A stretch of DNA of 64,000 nt from Palsa-506 sp963709075. Its GTDB lineage: Bacteria; Actinomycetota; Actinomycetes; Streptosporangiales; Streptosporangiaceae. Under the pieces are notes generated by a model. That model saw only the letters and a list, made by a program, of their open reading frames with translations. It ran no database searches and was not told the DNA's origin. The stretch lies in contig CAVPUY010000004.1 of NCBI GenBank assembly GCA_963709075.1, positions 1 through 64,000 on the forward strand. The letters are read 5' to 3'. The position numbers and the translations under genes are program-made. How positions within the stretch are numbered: the stretch's first letter is position 1; each line of letters begins with the position of its first letter. Below, piece by piece: positions 51,935 through 60,094 of this stretch.

Positions 51935-53266
51935 TCAGCCGCCCCATCCGGCGGGCAGGCAGGCATCCGCCGCCGCGCTGGCCGCGGCCTCATCATCCGC
52001 ACCGTCCGGGCCTTCCTCGCGGCAGCCGGGCAGGCTGCCAGCCCGCCCGCCCGCGTCCGCTTCCGGGCCGGCCAGCCGCCCGCCAGCTACCGGACCCGGC
52101 GCCGGCTCAAGACCCGGCGGACCAGGCGGACCGCCACCATCCGGCGATCGGCCGGGCTCTGGAATGGGGGCGCAGGTCGTCAGGCCCAGGACGAGCCCGA
52201 TGACCGGGAAGGCCAGCAGGATGAGGAGATACCCGGCGGCGTCCGCGCTGGCCGTCAGCTCACGGGCGCGGACGACGGCCGCGAGCAGATGCTGGCCGGG
52301 GTAAAGCCAGTGCAGCAGCCAGCTGGCCCTGGACATCAGCGCGATCGTGCCGGTACCCAGGACGTTGACAATCAGGGCGCCGACTCCGGTCGCAAGAAAC
52401 CCGGCCGCGGCGCTCTGCCGGGTCCTGGCGTCAGCGACCTGGTCCGGGCTCCCCGGTCCGAGGTAGCGCCGCCCGGCCCAGGCGCCAGCCACTACCGGCG
52501 CGGCGACCAACGCTGTCCAGGCGAGCGCCTCGACGGCCCCGGTCGCTGCTCCCCCGAGCCACGGACTGGTCGCATGCGTAGCGAGCCCGAGCGGCACCAG
52601 CGCGTAAAGGACGACGCCGACCACGATGCCCGCGCTGGTGCCGATGGCCAGCGTGCCCGGGGCCACCCGCGACCGCCGCGCGGTCAGCCCCAGGATGGCA
52701 GCCAGATAAACGGCCATCACGAGCAGGAACAGGCTCTCGAAGATCCAGATAAACAGCATCCCGACCTGACCAGGGGTAACTGCGATCGTGACCAGGTGCG
52801 CCACGGCTGGGGCGTCCGCGACCCGCTCGACGCTGGCCTTGGCCACGGTCAGGACAAGGACCGCCGCGAACCCGCCGAACCGCAGGACCCGCGCCATCCA
52901 GCCGTCGGCGGCCGGCCCCGCGAGCCGCCGCACCAGCAGCGGCAGCCCGGCAAGCAGCAGCACCACCGTGACCACGTCAACCCGGTCCACCGCCGTGGCC
53001 GCACTACCCGCCGGCCCCGGCCAGGCCGCCCAGACCAGCCATGCCGCCGCCACCGCGAACACCAGCGCACCAGCCGCCCTGCGTGTCATCAGCGCCTCCC
53101 TCGCGACCAGCCACACTCCGCCCGCACGCCACGCCAGCCGGTGCGCTCCCGGCGGCACCTGGTAGGCCTCCGCCCACAGTGCCTCGGCCCAGTCCCGGCG
53201 CTCGGCCGGCACCAGCCGCGCCGCCCCGCGACCCGCCGCCGCAGCCGCGCGGCTCAGCCAGCCCAT
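51935..53266 (-). CDS. Multi-pass membrane protein of unknown function
   Basis: Intact, 443 residues from ATG 53266. A soluble N-terminus MGWLSRAAAAAGRGAARLVP with ERRDWAEALWAEAYQVPPGA and RLAWRAGGVWLVAREALM is a conserved opening of a family often found next to PadR regulators in actinomycetes. Eight or nine hydrophobic segments follow (ALVFAVAAAWLVWAAW, VVTVVLLLAGLPLLVRRL, GMLFIWIFESLFLLVMAVYL, GIVVGVVLYALVPLGL, AWTALVAAPVVAGAWAG, YLLILLAFPVIGLVLGL), then a disordered Pro/Gly tail of about 75 residues. No PadR gene is readable next to it here. Function unknown. Confidence 0.65.
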   Translation of the reverse strand: MGWLSRAAAAAGRGAARLVPAERRDWAEALWAEAYQVPPGAHRLAWRAGGVWLVAREALMTRRAAGALVFAVAAAWLVWAAWPGPAGSAATAVDRVDVVTVVLLLAGLPLLVRRLAGPAADGWMARVLRFGGFAAVLVLTVAKASVERVADAPAVAHLVTIAVTPGQVGMLFIWIFESLFLLVMAVYLAAILGLTARRSRVAPGTLAIGTSAGIVVGVVLYALVPLGLATHATSPWLGGAATGAVEALAWTALVAAPVVAGAWAGRRYLGPGSPDQVADARTRQSAAAGFLATGVGALIVNVLGTGTIALMSRASWLLHWLYPGQHLLAAVVRARELTASADAAGYLLILLAFPVIGLVLGLTTCAPIPEPGRSPDGGGPPGPPGLEPAPGPVAGGRLAGPEADAGGRAGSLPGCREEGPDGADDEAAASAAADACLPAGWGG

Positions 53267-53718
53267 CGCACCAAGGGCGCCGCGACCCGGCGCTCGCATC
53301 GCTGGCTTGCGCCAGGTCGCCCGGCCGGCGGCGGCGCATTGGCCGGCGGCGGTACCTGCAACGTCTGCGCCAGGAACTCAGAACGTGACCCCACGGAGGT
53401 CACCCTACATAGGTAGAGTCCATAATGACAGCCCGCGCCAGATCCGCGTTGCTGGCCAGCGGGACCGCAGCCGCTGGTCCGGACGGAAGTACACGGGTAC
53501 CTTCGGCTCGATCGGCAAGCCGAAGTTCGCACCACCTACGATGACGCCGTGGTGACGGCGGTCATCCTCCCCCGGGCAGCGCGCCCCCGCCAGGGTGCCG
53601 GTCACCTCCCGGCCGCCTGACTCCCGGCGTGTCCGCGCTGCGCTGCATAGCCCGGACACGAAGCGTGCCAGCTACTCCCCGATCACGGCCTGCCCGATCG
53701 CGGAGGTCCCGCGCCTTG
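53267..53718. other. About 450-base intergenic region
   Basis: No convincing gene. An 84-codon leftward ORF at 53405-53659 has no family motif. An inverted repeat GTGACC-N7-GGTCAC lies at 53385-53403, next to CTAC-AT-AGGTAG at 53405-53416; on the minus strand these would flank a promoter for the membrane-protein gene and may be an operator. Confidence 0.4.
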
Positions 53719-54228
53719 CTAGTCGCCGGTGACCCCGTCGATGCGCTCGCGGATCAGGTCAGCGTGGCCGTTGTGCCGGGCGTATTCCTCGATCATGTGC
53801 TGAAACACCCACCGCAACGAGGTGGGCTCGCTACATCCCGGTGCCAGCGCGTCGAGATCACGGCCGTCGACAGCTGCTCGCGCCCGCTCGACACTGGCCT
53901 GAAACGCCGCAAGGTCTGCATCTGCCCGCGCCGGATCAGCCAAGTCGAATTCGCCATCAGGATCGTCATCGGTGCAGTACCACTGGCCATGCGGCTGGCC
54001 GTCGAAGTCGTGGAACCACGTTTCCACCTCGGTCATGTGCCGCACCAGGCCGAGCAGGGACAGGCTCGACGGCGGGCACGAGCGCGTCGCCAGCTGCTCC
54101 GGGTCCAGCCCCGCGCACTTCGTCAGCAGCGTGGCCCGATGGTATTCCAGCCAGGATTCCAGCGAAGTGCGCTCATCGCGCGGCGCCCTGGGCGTCTTGG
54201 GCCGCTCAGCCGCAAGCCAGACCGACAT
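53719..54228 (-). CDS. DinB family protein (DUF664 type)
   Basis: Intact, 169 residues. RTSLESWLEYHRATLLTKCA, LGLVRHMTEVETWFHDFDGQ (metal His of the DinB four-helix bundle) and LRWVFQHMIEEYARHNGHAD (HxxxEYARHxGHAD, the diagnostic second motif) place it in the DinB_2/DUF664 group common in actinomycetes. Members bind a divalent metal; some are thiol (mycothiol) transferases. It is followed upstream on the same strand by the marR gene. Confidence 0.88.
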   Translation of the reverse strand: MSVWLAAERPKTPRAPRDERTSLESWLEYHRATLLTKCAGLDPEQLATRSCPPSSLSLLGLVRHMTEVETWFHDFDGQPHGQWYCTDDDPDGEFDLADPARADADLAAFQASVERARAAVDGRDLDALAPGCSEPTSLRWVFQHMIEEYARHNGHADLIRERIDGVTGD

Positions 54229-54364
54229 GCGGGAATTCTATGACGACCAGCCTCGGGTTCCGCTTCATGAGCAGCGAAGGCGCCGCAGCCACCGGGTTAC
54301 GTGATCGTGCGGACCTGGCCGCCAGGAGCGTGCCGGATCCTCCGTGATCAAGGAAGGGGCTCGC

Positions 54365-54946
54365 TCAGCCGTCGGCGAGTTCGGCGGCCGCGGCCCGGCC
54401 CGCATCGGCGGTGCTGCGCAAGAAGCCGGCCAGCAGCTCAAGATCGTCATCTGAGTAGCCTGCGCAGACCCGGTCCATCGCTGCGTTCATCCCCGCATAG
54501 CGGCGGAAGAGCTCAGCGCCCCGGCCGCGCTCGGCCCGGATGACGACAGCGCGGCGGTCGGCCGGATCACGGTCCCTGGTGATCCAGCCGCCGCGTTCGA
54601 GCCGGTCGAGGATGCCGGTCATGGTGGCCGGGTGCAGCCCGGCGCGCCGCGCCAGCGCGCCGGGGCTGACCGGTCCCTCACGGCTGATCAGGTCGAGACA
54701 TTCCAGGTCGGTGCCCTTGAGCTCGACCTGCCCGCCGATTCGGTGATTGAGCAGGGCGAGCTGGATGCTCATGTCGCGCAGCGCCGCCCTGAGCTCGCCG
54801 TTCAGCCGTCTCCGGCGCCGAGCCAGCTGAGCACTAGGGCCAGGGCCAGCACCAGCACCAGCACCAGCACCAGCACCAGCACCGGCACCAGCACCGGCAC
54901 CGGCACCGGCACCGGCACCGGCACCGGCAGATATTTTCGATTCCAT
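54365..54946 (-). CDS. MarR family transcriptional regulator with a (Gly-Ala)n N-terminus
   Basis: Intact, 193 residues from ATG 54946, which has GGAGAG seven bases upstream. After MESKI comes a run of about 14 Gly-Ala dipeptides encoded by a hexanucleotide repeat. The MarR fold follows: LRDMSIQLALLNHRIGGQVE, LKGTDLECLDLISREGPVSP, GALARRAGLHPATMTGILDR (recognition helix) and LERGGWITRDRDPADRRAVV (wing). It is divergent from an NAD(P)-binding protein gene, which it most likely represses through the palindromes between them. Confidence 0.88.
   Translation of the reverse strand: MESKISAGAGAGAGAGAGAGAGAGAGAGAGAGAGPGPSAQLARRRRRLNGELRAALRDMSIQLALLNHRIGGQVELKGTDLECLDLISREGPVSPGALARRAGLHPATMTGILDRLERGGWITRDRDPADRRAVVIRAERGRGAELFRRYAGMNAAMDRVCAGYSDDDLELLAGFLRSTADAGRAAAAELADG
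54846..54930. repeat. Hexanucleotide tandem repeat (CACCAG/CACCGG)
   Basis: About 14 copies of CACCAG or CACCGG in a row inside the 5' part of the MarR gene. The copy type changes from CAG to CGG along the array, as expected for an expanding microsatellite. Confidence 0.92.
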
Positions 54947-54971
54947 ATGATATTCTCTCCGTATCATACGA
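54944..54971. promoter_or_regulatory. Palindromic operator candidate between marR and the NAD(P)-binding gene
   Basis: CATATGATATTCTCTCCGTATC continues to ATACG; it holds ATATGATAT and GTATCATAC, inverted copies of one 9-mer separated by TCTCTCC. It overlaps the marR start and lies 40 bases before the divergent start at 55012, in the most AT-rich spot of the region. A MarR dimer binding here would control both genes. Confidence 0.5.
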
Positions 54972-55011
54972 AGTACGAACCTAATGTATCAGGAGAAGGA
55001 AGGCAGGCAGT

Positions 55012-55804
55012 ATGCGGCTCACCATTTTCGGCGCCACGGGCGGTACCGGAACATGCCTGGTCGAGCAGGCAGTTGCGGCCAGGCATGAGGTCACGGCCGT
55101 GGTCAGGGATCCCAGCCGCCTGGCCCTCGCCGGGCATCAGGAAGGCGCCGGGCGCCAGCGAGGCGCCCAGGATCTGGCAACCGCCGGGCGCACCGCGGCA
55201 GCCGGGCACCAGGCAGGCACCGAGCACCCGGCGGACCCAGCGCAGGCAGGCCGGCCGCCAGGCAGCCGTCGAGCACCGAGCGGCGAACGGCCCTGGCCGG
55301 CTGCGGATCGTGACCGGCGACGTGATGGACCCCGCGGCGATCGTCGCGGCGGTGGCAGGGGCAGACGCTGTGCTGTCCGCAATCGGCCCGCGCGGCAACG
55401 GTCCCACCACGATCAGCCAGGACAGTGCCCGGAGCATTATCAGCGCCATGCAGGAGGCCGGCACCCGCCGCCTTCTCACGATCAGCGGCTCCGTTGTCAC
55501 CGACGCGGGCGAGGGGCCGTTCATGCGCTATCTCGCCAAGCCCCTGGTCCGGGGCACGGCCCTGCGCAACGTCTGCGCCGATATGCGGCGCGCCGAAGAC
55601 GAGGTGCGAGGCAGCGGCCTGGACTGGACGATCATGCGCCCGCCGCGGCTGACCGGCCTGCCGGCGGCCGGAACCTACCGCACCGCGGTGGACAGGAACC
55701 TGCCGCGCGGATACACGATCTCCCGTGCCGACGTCGCCGCCTGCATGCTCATGGTGCTCACCGACCCGGCCGCCGTGCACCGGCATATCTGCATAGCGAA
55801 CTGA
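55012..55804 (+). CDS. NAD(P)-binding (NmrA/SDR-atypical) protein interrupted by a repeat insertion and frameshift
   Basis: AGGAGAAGGAAGG precedes the ATG. MRLTIFGATGGTGTCLVEQA is the TGxxGxxG-like dinucleotide motif, followed by VTAVVRDPSRLA. The rest of the domain resumes only at GRLRIVTGDVMDPAAIVAAV, ADAVLSAIGPRGNGPTTISQ, GTRRLLTISGSVVTDAGEGP, SGLDWTIMRPPRLTGLPAAG and YTISRADVAACMLMVLTDPA. In between, about 170 bp of GCCGGGCNCCAG-like sequence interrupts the fold and shifts the frame. Homologues join the two parts directly. Such proteins act as NADPH sensors or reductases under a MarR regulator. With the insert, the product is probably non-functional or very altered. Confidence 0.75.
55125..55300 (+). 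repeat. Repeat-type insertion inside the NAD(P)-binding gene
   Basis: GCCGGGCATCAGGAAGGC, GCCGGGCGCCAGCGAGGC, ACCGCCGGGCGCACCGC, GCCGGGCACCAGGCAGGC and GCCGGCCGCCAGGCAGCC are five related units in tandem. They lie where homologues have only two or three residues. Confidence 0.65.
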
Positions 55805-55890
55805 AGCGCCGCCGCGTACTGGTGACCCGGGCGCGACCACGCGCAGGTACCGTAACGGCCGTGGCCGGCGATGACCTGAACGGGACCAGC

Positions 55891-56853
55891 ATGCCGTTGA
55901 CGGCGCTCGGCCCGGCCGGGCCGCTGGTCTCGCGGATCGGGCTCGGCCTGGCGGCGCTCGGCCGGCCCGCCTACATCACCGGCGGCCGGGCGGACGACCT
56001 GCCGGACCGCAGCGTGGCCGGCCTGCGGGCCCGTACGCACGCGCTGCTGGACGCCGCCTACCAGGCCGGGATCCGGTACTTCGACGCGGCCCGGTCCTAC
56101 GGCCGGGCCGAGGAGTTCCTCGGCGGCTGGCTGGCGGCGCGGGCGCATGCCGACGCGGTCGCCGGGTCCAAGTGGGGCTACCGGTACACCGGCGGCTGGC
56201 GGCTGGACGCAGGCCCGCACGAGATCAAGGAGCACTCGCTGGCCATGTTCACCGCCCAGGTCGCCGAGACCAGGGCGCAGCTTGGCGGCAGGCTCGCGCT
56301 GTACCAGGTGCACTCGCTCACGCCGGACTCCGGCCTGCTCGGCGACCCCGCGCTGCTCGCCGCGCTCGGCCGGCTGCGCGCCGAGGGCGTGCTCATCGGG
56401 CTGACCACCAGCGGCCCGGGCCAGGCCGACACCCTGCGCCGCGCGGTCGGCACGACCGTCGACGGCTGCCCGCTGTTCGCCGCGGCGCAGGTGACCTGGA
56501 ATCTCCTTGAGCCGTCTGTCGCCCCGGCCGCGGCCGAGGCGGCCGCGGCCGGCCTGACGATCCTGGTCAAGGAAGCGCTCGCCAACGGGCGATTGGCAGC
56601 CAGCCCCCCGGCGGGGCTGGCCGGGATCGCCGCCGCCCACGGCGTCAGCCCGGACGCGTTCGCGATCGGTGCCGCGCTGGCCAACCCGTGGGCGAGCATC
56701 GTGCTCTCCGGCGCGGTGACCACGCGGCAGCTTCAGTCGAACCTGGCGGCGCTGTCTGTCAGCGGCCTGCCCGGCCCGGATCTCGCTGGCCCTGACCTCG
56801 CCGAGCCGCCGGAAGTCTACTGGGCCAGCCGTGCCGCCCGCCGCTGGCAGTGA
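55891..56853 (+). CDS. Aldo/keto reductase
   Basis: Intact, 320 residues from ATG 55891 (GTG 55861 adds ten). The (beta/alpha)8 signature is LVSRIGLGLAALGRPAY, GIRYFDAARSYGRAEEFLGG (catalytic Asp and Tyr), DAVAGSKWGYRYTG (Lys), LALYQVHSLTPDSGLL (His) and LIGLTTSGPGQADTLRRAVG; the C-terminal LANPWASIVLSGAVTTRQLQ binds NADPH. It reduces aldehydes or ketones. It follows the NAD(P)-binding gene by 86 bases and may share its promoter. Confidence 0.88.
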   Translation: MPLTALGPAGPLVSRIGLGLAALGRPAYITGGRADDLPDRSVAGLRARTHALLDAAYQAGIRYFDAARSYGRAEEFLGGWLAARAHADAVAGSKWGYRYTGGWRLDAGPHEIKEHSLAMFTAQVAETRAQLGGRLALYQVHSLTPDSGLLGDPALLAALGRLRAEGVLIGLTTSGPGQADTLRRAVGTTVDGCPLFAAAQVTWNLLEPSVAPAAAEAAAAGLTILVKEALANGRLAASPPAGLAGIAAAHGVSPDAFAIGAALANPWASIVLSGAVTTRQLQSNLAALSVSGLPGPDLAGPDLAEPPEVYWASRAARRWQ

Positions 56854-56989
56854 TCAGGACCTGCCATGCCGGAGCTCAGCAAGCGGCAGGCGGCGTCCCG
56901 GAGCCGCAGCGCGGCCCGGCCGCAAGAAGCGACTCCCCAGGTCCATCGCTGGCGTGCAGCAACTTCCCGGCCCGGGCTAGCGGCCGCCG

Positions 56990-57247
56990 CTAGGCTTCGC
57001 CGTGCTCGCGAAGGTACTGGCGGAACTCGGTGACGGCATCGTCCTGGTCCGGCCCCAGGTCCTCGGCGACGACCAGCCTGGTACCGGCCCAGTAGGCCCC
57101 GACGTACTCGCCGCTGCCGGCCAGTGGCACAAGCAGCGGATGATGCGCGATCTTGATGTGGTCTTCCACGTCCGCCCAGGAGACGCCGGCGGGCACCAGG
57201 CCGATCGACGGCGACTCGCTGTCGTCGTACGCAAGGTCGTCGAGCAC
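56990..57247 (-). CDS. Small hypothetical protein (85 codons)
   Basis: A GTG at 57247 with GGAGGAAG at the best distance opens VLDDLAYDDSESPSIGLVPA, GVSWADVEDHIKIAHHPLLV, PLAGSGEYVGAYWAGTRLVV and AEDLGPDQDDAVTEFRQYLR with EHGEA to TAG 56990. The composition (acidic, balanced, with Trp and His) is that of a real soluble protein, unlike neighbouring shadow frames. Family not recognised; it is hidden inside a much longer open frame. Confidence 0.6.
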   Translation of the reverse strand: MLDDLAYDDSESPSIGLVPAGVSWADVEDHIKIAHHPLLVPLAGSGEYVGAYWAGTRLVVAEDLGPDQDDAVTEFRQYLREHGEA

Positions 57248-57608
57248 TGGCTTCCTCCGTGGTAGCGGCGTGCCGCCACGATAAGCCAGCCCGGGGCCGC
57301 AGCGCACCGGCCAGCCGCTGTATGCCCCGATTCGCGACGGCAGCGGGCCATGACAACGCACCCCGCGGCAGGCATAGCCGGATGCCCGCCCCCCCTCGAC
57401 CGGGCATCCGGCCACCGCAAAGTTGCCGTCGCCGGCTCCTGTCGCGGTCACCGTGCCCGGAGACCTGCATGCGGCGCCCGCCCGCTGGCTGAGCCAGCGG
57501 TATCCATGATGGCGGGCAGCACCGGCGGCGCGCGCCGGAGTTATCCCGCCGGATTTCAAAGGGTTTTCCCGGTAGGCTCCTCGCACCGCATATCTCACAC
57601 TGAGAGGC
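57248..57608. other. 361-base intergenic region with a 19-base palindrome
   Basis: No gene is supported. CCGCTGGCT-G-AGCCAGCGG at 57482-57500 is a perfect inverted repeat with a single central base, placed about 110 bases before the sensor-kinase start; it could be an operator for the response regulator or part of a terminator. Confidence 0.5.
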
Positions 57609-59384
57609 GTGAACCTTGCCGTGACGCTGCCGGCCACGTATGCGCAGCAGATGCGCAGGCAGTCGCTACTCTGGCTGCTGTACGGAACCGTGCTCCCGCC
57701 TGCCGTCCTGGTGACAACCGTCACCTTATGGCCGATGTGGCAGGACAGGCCGCTGCTCGCGCTCGGCAGCGAGAGCGTCTCGCTGGCACTTACCGCAGCC
57801 GGGGTCTTACTTCTCGATGAACCGGGCCAGCAGGGCACGGGGATAATGCTGATCATCTCGGCTGTCCTGCTGACGGCGGGCTGGCTGAATATCTGGCCGA
57901 CCGGCCCGTGGCCACTGATCTCCGTGCCGGCGAGTCCGCTTGGCACGATCCTGGCCGCCTGGGCGATGTTCCGGTATCCCCGGTCATCATCGGCATTGCG
58001 GCGCAGCCGGCAGTTCTTCATCGTGATGACCGGCTGGGTCGTCGGCGCTGAAATCGTCAGCATCGGTGTTTCCCGGCCAGGCTGGCACCATTTCCCCGCG
58101 GATGCCTGGTGGCCGGCCGTGCACCCCGAAGCCGGGCTGTACCAGGCGGCGACGCATGCAGCCAATATCGGCGGGATCATCTTCACCGTCGCCTACATGG
58201 TGATGTGGCTCGGCCGGTGGAAGCGGTCACGGGGCATCGAGCGGCGCCTCACCATGCCGATAGCCGTGGCCGCGGCGGCCGGCTGCGCCGCCACGTTAGC
58301 CGAGCTGATCGCGCTGACCGCATCGGCATCGCCGACCGCGATGAACGCGATCTACACGGTCGAGGCGTTCCTGCTGGCCTGCGTGCCTGCGGCGTTCGTG
58401 ATCGCCGTCCTGCAGCGCCGCTTCGCGCGCACCCGGATTGCCGATCTCCTCGTCCAGATCCGCGGGCCGGCCCGGCCGGGCACCGTCACCGAAGGACTGC
58501 GCCGGGTGCTGCACGATCCCAGCCTCGACGTCTTTTACTGGGTGCCGGATATGGACGCTTATGTTGATGGCGACGGGTCCGCCATCCAGCATCCCGTGCG
58601 CAGCGCGAACCGCCTGGTGCGGCCGGTGCTGTCGAGTTCCGGGGAGCCGCTGGCGGTCGTGCTGGCCGATCCGGTGCTTTCGGCCCATGAAGACCTCGTC
58701 CAGGCGGCGATCACCGCAAGCTCGCTCGCCCTGGAAAACAGCCATCTGCAGGCGGCCTTGCAAGCCCAGCTGAAGGAAGTTCGCGCTTCCCGCCAGCGCA
58801 TCGTCGAGGCGGGCATTTCCGAGCGCCGCCGGCTTGAGCATGATCTGCATGACGGAACCCAGCAACGCCTCCTCGCACTCAAGGTAATGCTCGGCGCGGC
58901 CGAAGCAGAGGTGGACAACGCCGCTGCACGCGCCATGATCACCAGGATCAGGACGGAAATCGGCCAGGTTTTCGATGAATTGCGTGATCTGGCGCACGGG
59001 ATACACCCGGCGGTGCTGAGCCAGGTAGGGCTGGCCTCGGCAACGGTTACCATGGCCGAGAAGCACCTGGTCCCCATTGACGTCGTGCTCCCCGACCGAC
59101 GGTTCCCCGAGGCGACCGAACTGACCGCTTACTTCGTGATCTCGGAGGCGATCAGCAACGCCGTCAAGCACGCCAGCGCTGACCGGATACGTATCCGCGG
59201 CCGCGAGATAGACCACAGCCTGCAGGTCGAGATCACCGACAACGGCCGCGGCGGCGCCCGGGTTGCCGACGGGACAGGAATCGCCGGGCTGGCCGACCGG
59301 GTCAGGGCACTGGGCGGAGACCTCAGCGTGCACAGCGTCGACGGGCAGGGCACCCGGCTCAGGGCGAGCATCCCATGCGGATAG
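57609..59384 (+). CDS. Sensor histidine kinase of NarL/DesK type
   Basis: Intact, 591 residues. The N-terminal half has six to eight membrane helices (SLLWLLYGTVLPPAVLVTTV, GIMLIISAVLLTAGWLNIW, IGGIIFTVAYMVMWL, AFLLACVPAAFVIAVLQRRF). A degenerate GAF-like region follows. The HisKA_3 box is ISERRRLEHDLHDGTQQRLL with the phospho-His near residue 412. The ATPase has FVISEAISNAVKHASADRIR (N-box near 516), VEITDNGRGGARVADGTGIA (G1) and LADRVRALGGDLSVHSVDGQ (G2). GAGAGGC precedes the GTG start. It phosphorylates the response regulator whose start overlaps its end by 10 bases. The signal is unknown. Confidence 0.9.
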   Translation: MNLAVTLPATYAQQMRRQSLLWLLYGTVLPPAVLVTTVTLWPMWQDRPLLALGSESVSLALTAAGVLLLDEPGQQGTGIMLIISAVLLTAGWLNIWPTGPWPLISVPASPLGTILAAWAMFRYPRSSSALRRSRQFFIVMTGWVVGAEIVSIGVSRPGWHHFPADAWWPAVHPEAGLYQAATHAANIGGIIFTVAYMVMWLGRWKRSRGIERRLTMPIAVAAAAGCAATLAELIALTASASPTAMNAIYTVEAFLLACVPAAFVIAVLQRRFARTRIADLLVQIRGPARPGTVTEGLRRVLHDPSLDVFYWVPDMDAYVDGDGSAIQHPVRSANRLVRPVLSSSGEPLAVVLADPVLSAHEDLVQAAITASSLALENSHLQAALQAQLKEVRASRQRIVEAGISERRRLEHDLHDGTQQRLLALKVMLGAAEAEVDNAAARAMITRIRTEIGQVFDELRDLAHGIHPAVLSQVGLASATVTMAEKHLVPIDVVLPDRRFPEATELTAYFVISEAISNAVKHASADRIRIRGREIDHSLQVEITDNGRGGARVADGTGIAGLADRVRALGGDLSVHSVDGQGTRLRASIPCG

Positions 59385-60033
59385 CCATCGCCGAGGACCA
59401 CGCGTTGTTCCGCGAGGGCCTGGTCCTGCAGCTCGCCAGGGCGGGCCAGCAGGTGGTCGTGGAGGCAGGCACCGGCGAGGAACTGCTCGTCATGGCCGGA
59501 CAGCATCCGGTGGACGTCGCGATACTCGACGTCAGGCTGCCGCCGACCTTCGCGGACGAAGGGCTCCGCGCGGCCGAGGAACTGGCTGCCCGCAGCCCGG
59601 ACATCGCGATCCTGCTGCTGTCGGCATACGCGGAGACGGCGTACGCCACCCGCCTGTTCGCCGGCGGTACCGCCCGGCGCGGCTACCTGCTGAAGGAACG
59701 GGTCGACAATGCCGCCGCCCTTTGCGATGCACTCGACCGGATATGCGCTGGCGAATCCGTGCTCGACGACTCCATCGTGCAGCGCCTGTTCACCCGCCAG
59801 CAGCACCTGAACAGGCTCAGCGCGTTAACCGAGCGGGAATGCGCCGTCCTTCAGCACATGGCCGAGGGACGGTCGAATGCCGGGCATCGGCCGGACATTG
59901 CACCTGGCCGAGAAGACCGTGGAGTCCTACGTCGCCGAGAATCTTCACCAAGCTCGGCCTGTCCGGCGGGGAGGACGCCAACCGCCGCGTGCTCGCCGTC
60001 CTCGCCTGGCTGCGAGCTTCCCCGGCGGAATGA
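59375..60033 (+). CDS. NarL/LuxR-family response regulator, frameshifted at its end
   Basis: MRIAIAEDHALFREGLVLQL holds the acidic pair near residue 8; VDVAILDVRLPPTFADEGLR carries the phospho-Asp near 51; ILLLSAYAETAY (Thr/Ser) and GYLLKERVDNAAALCDALDR (conserved Lys) complete the receiver. The LuxR helix-turn-helix reads LSALTERECAVLQHMAEGRS, NAGIGRTLHLAEKTVESYV and FTKLGLSGGEDANRRVLAVL with WLRASPAE at 60033. Two breaks, near 59878 and 59938, lie in the DNA-binding domain. It overlaps the kinase gene and forms a two-component system with it. Confidence 0.87.
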
Positions 60034-60094
60034 GGCAGGCCGGACCGGGCCGAGCTGACCCGGGCGGAGCCGGGGCGGACTGCGCAGGGCCTGG

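Noticed and set aside
53254..53535. PadR regulator expected upstream of the membrane protein at 51935
   Set aside because: The family often has a PadR neighbour, but no winged-helix motif can be read in any frame of 53300-53700.
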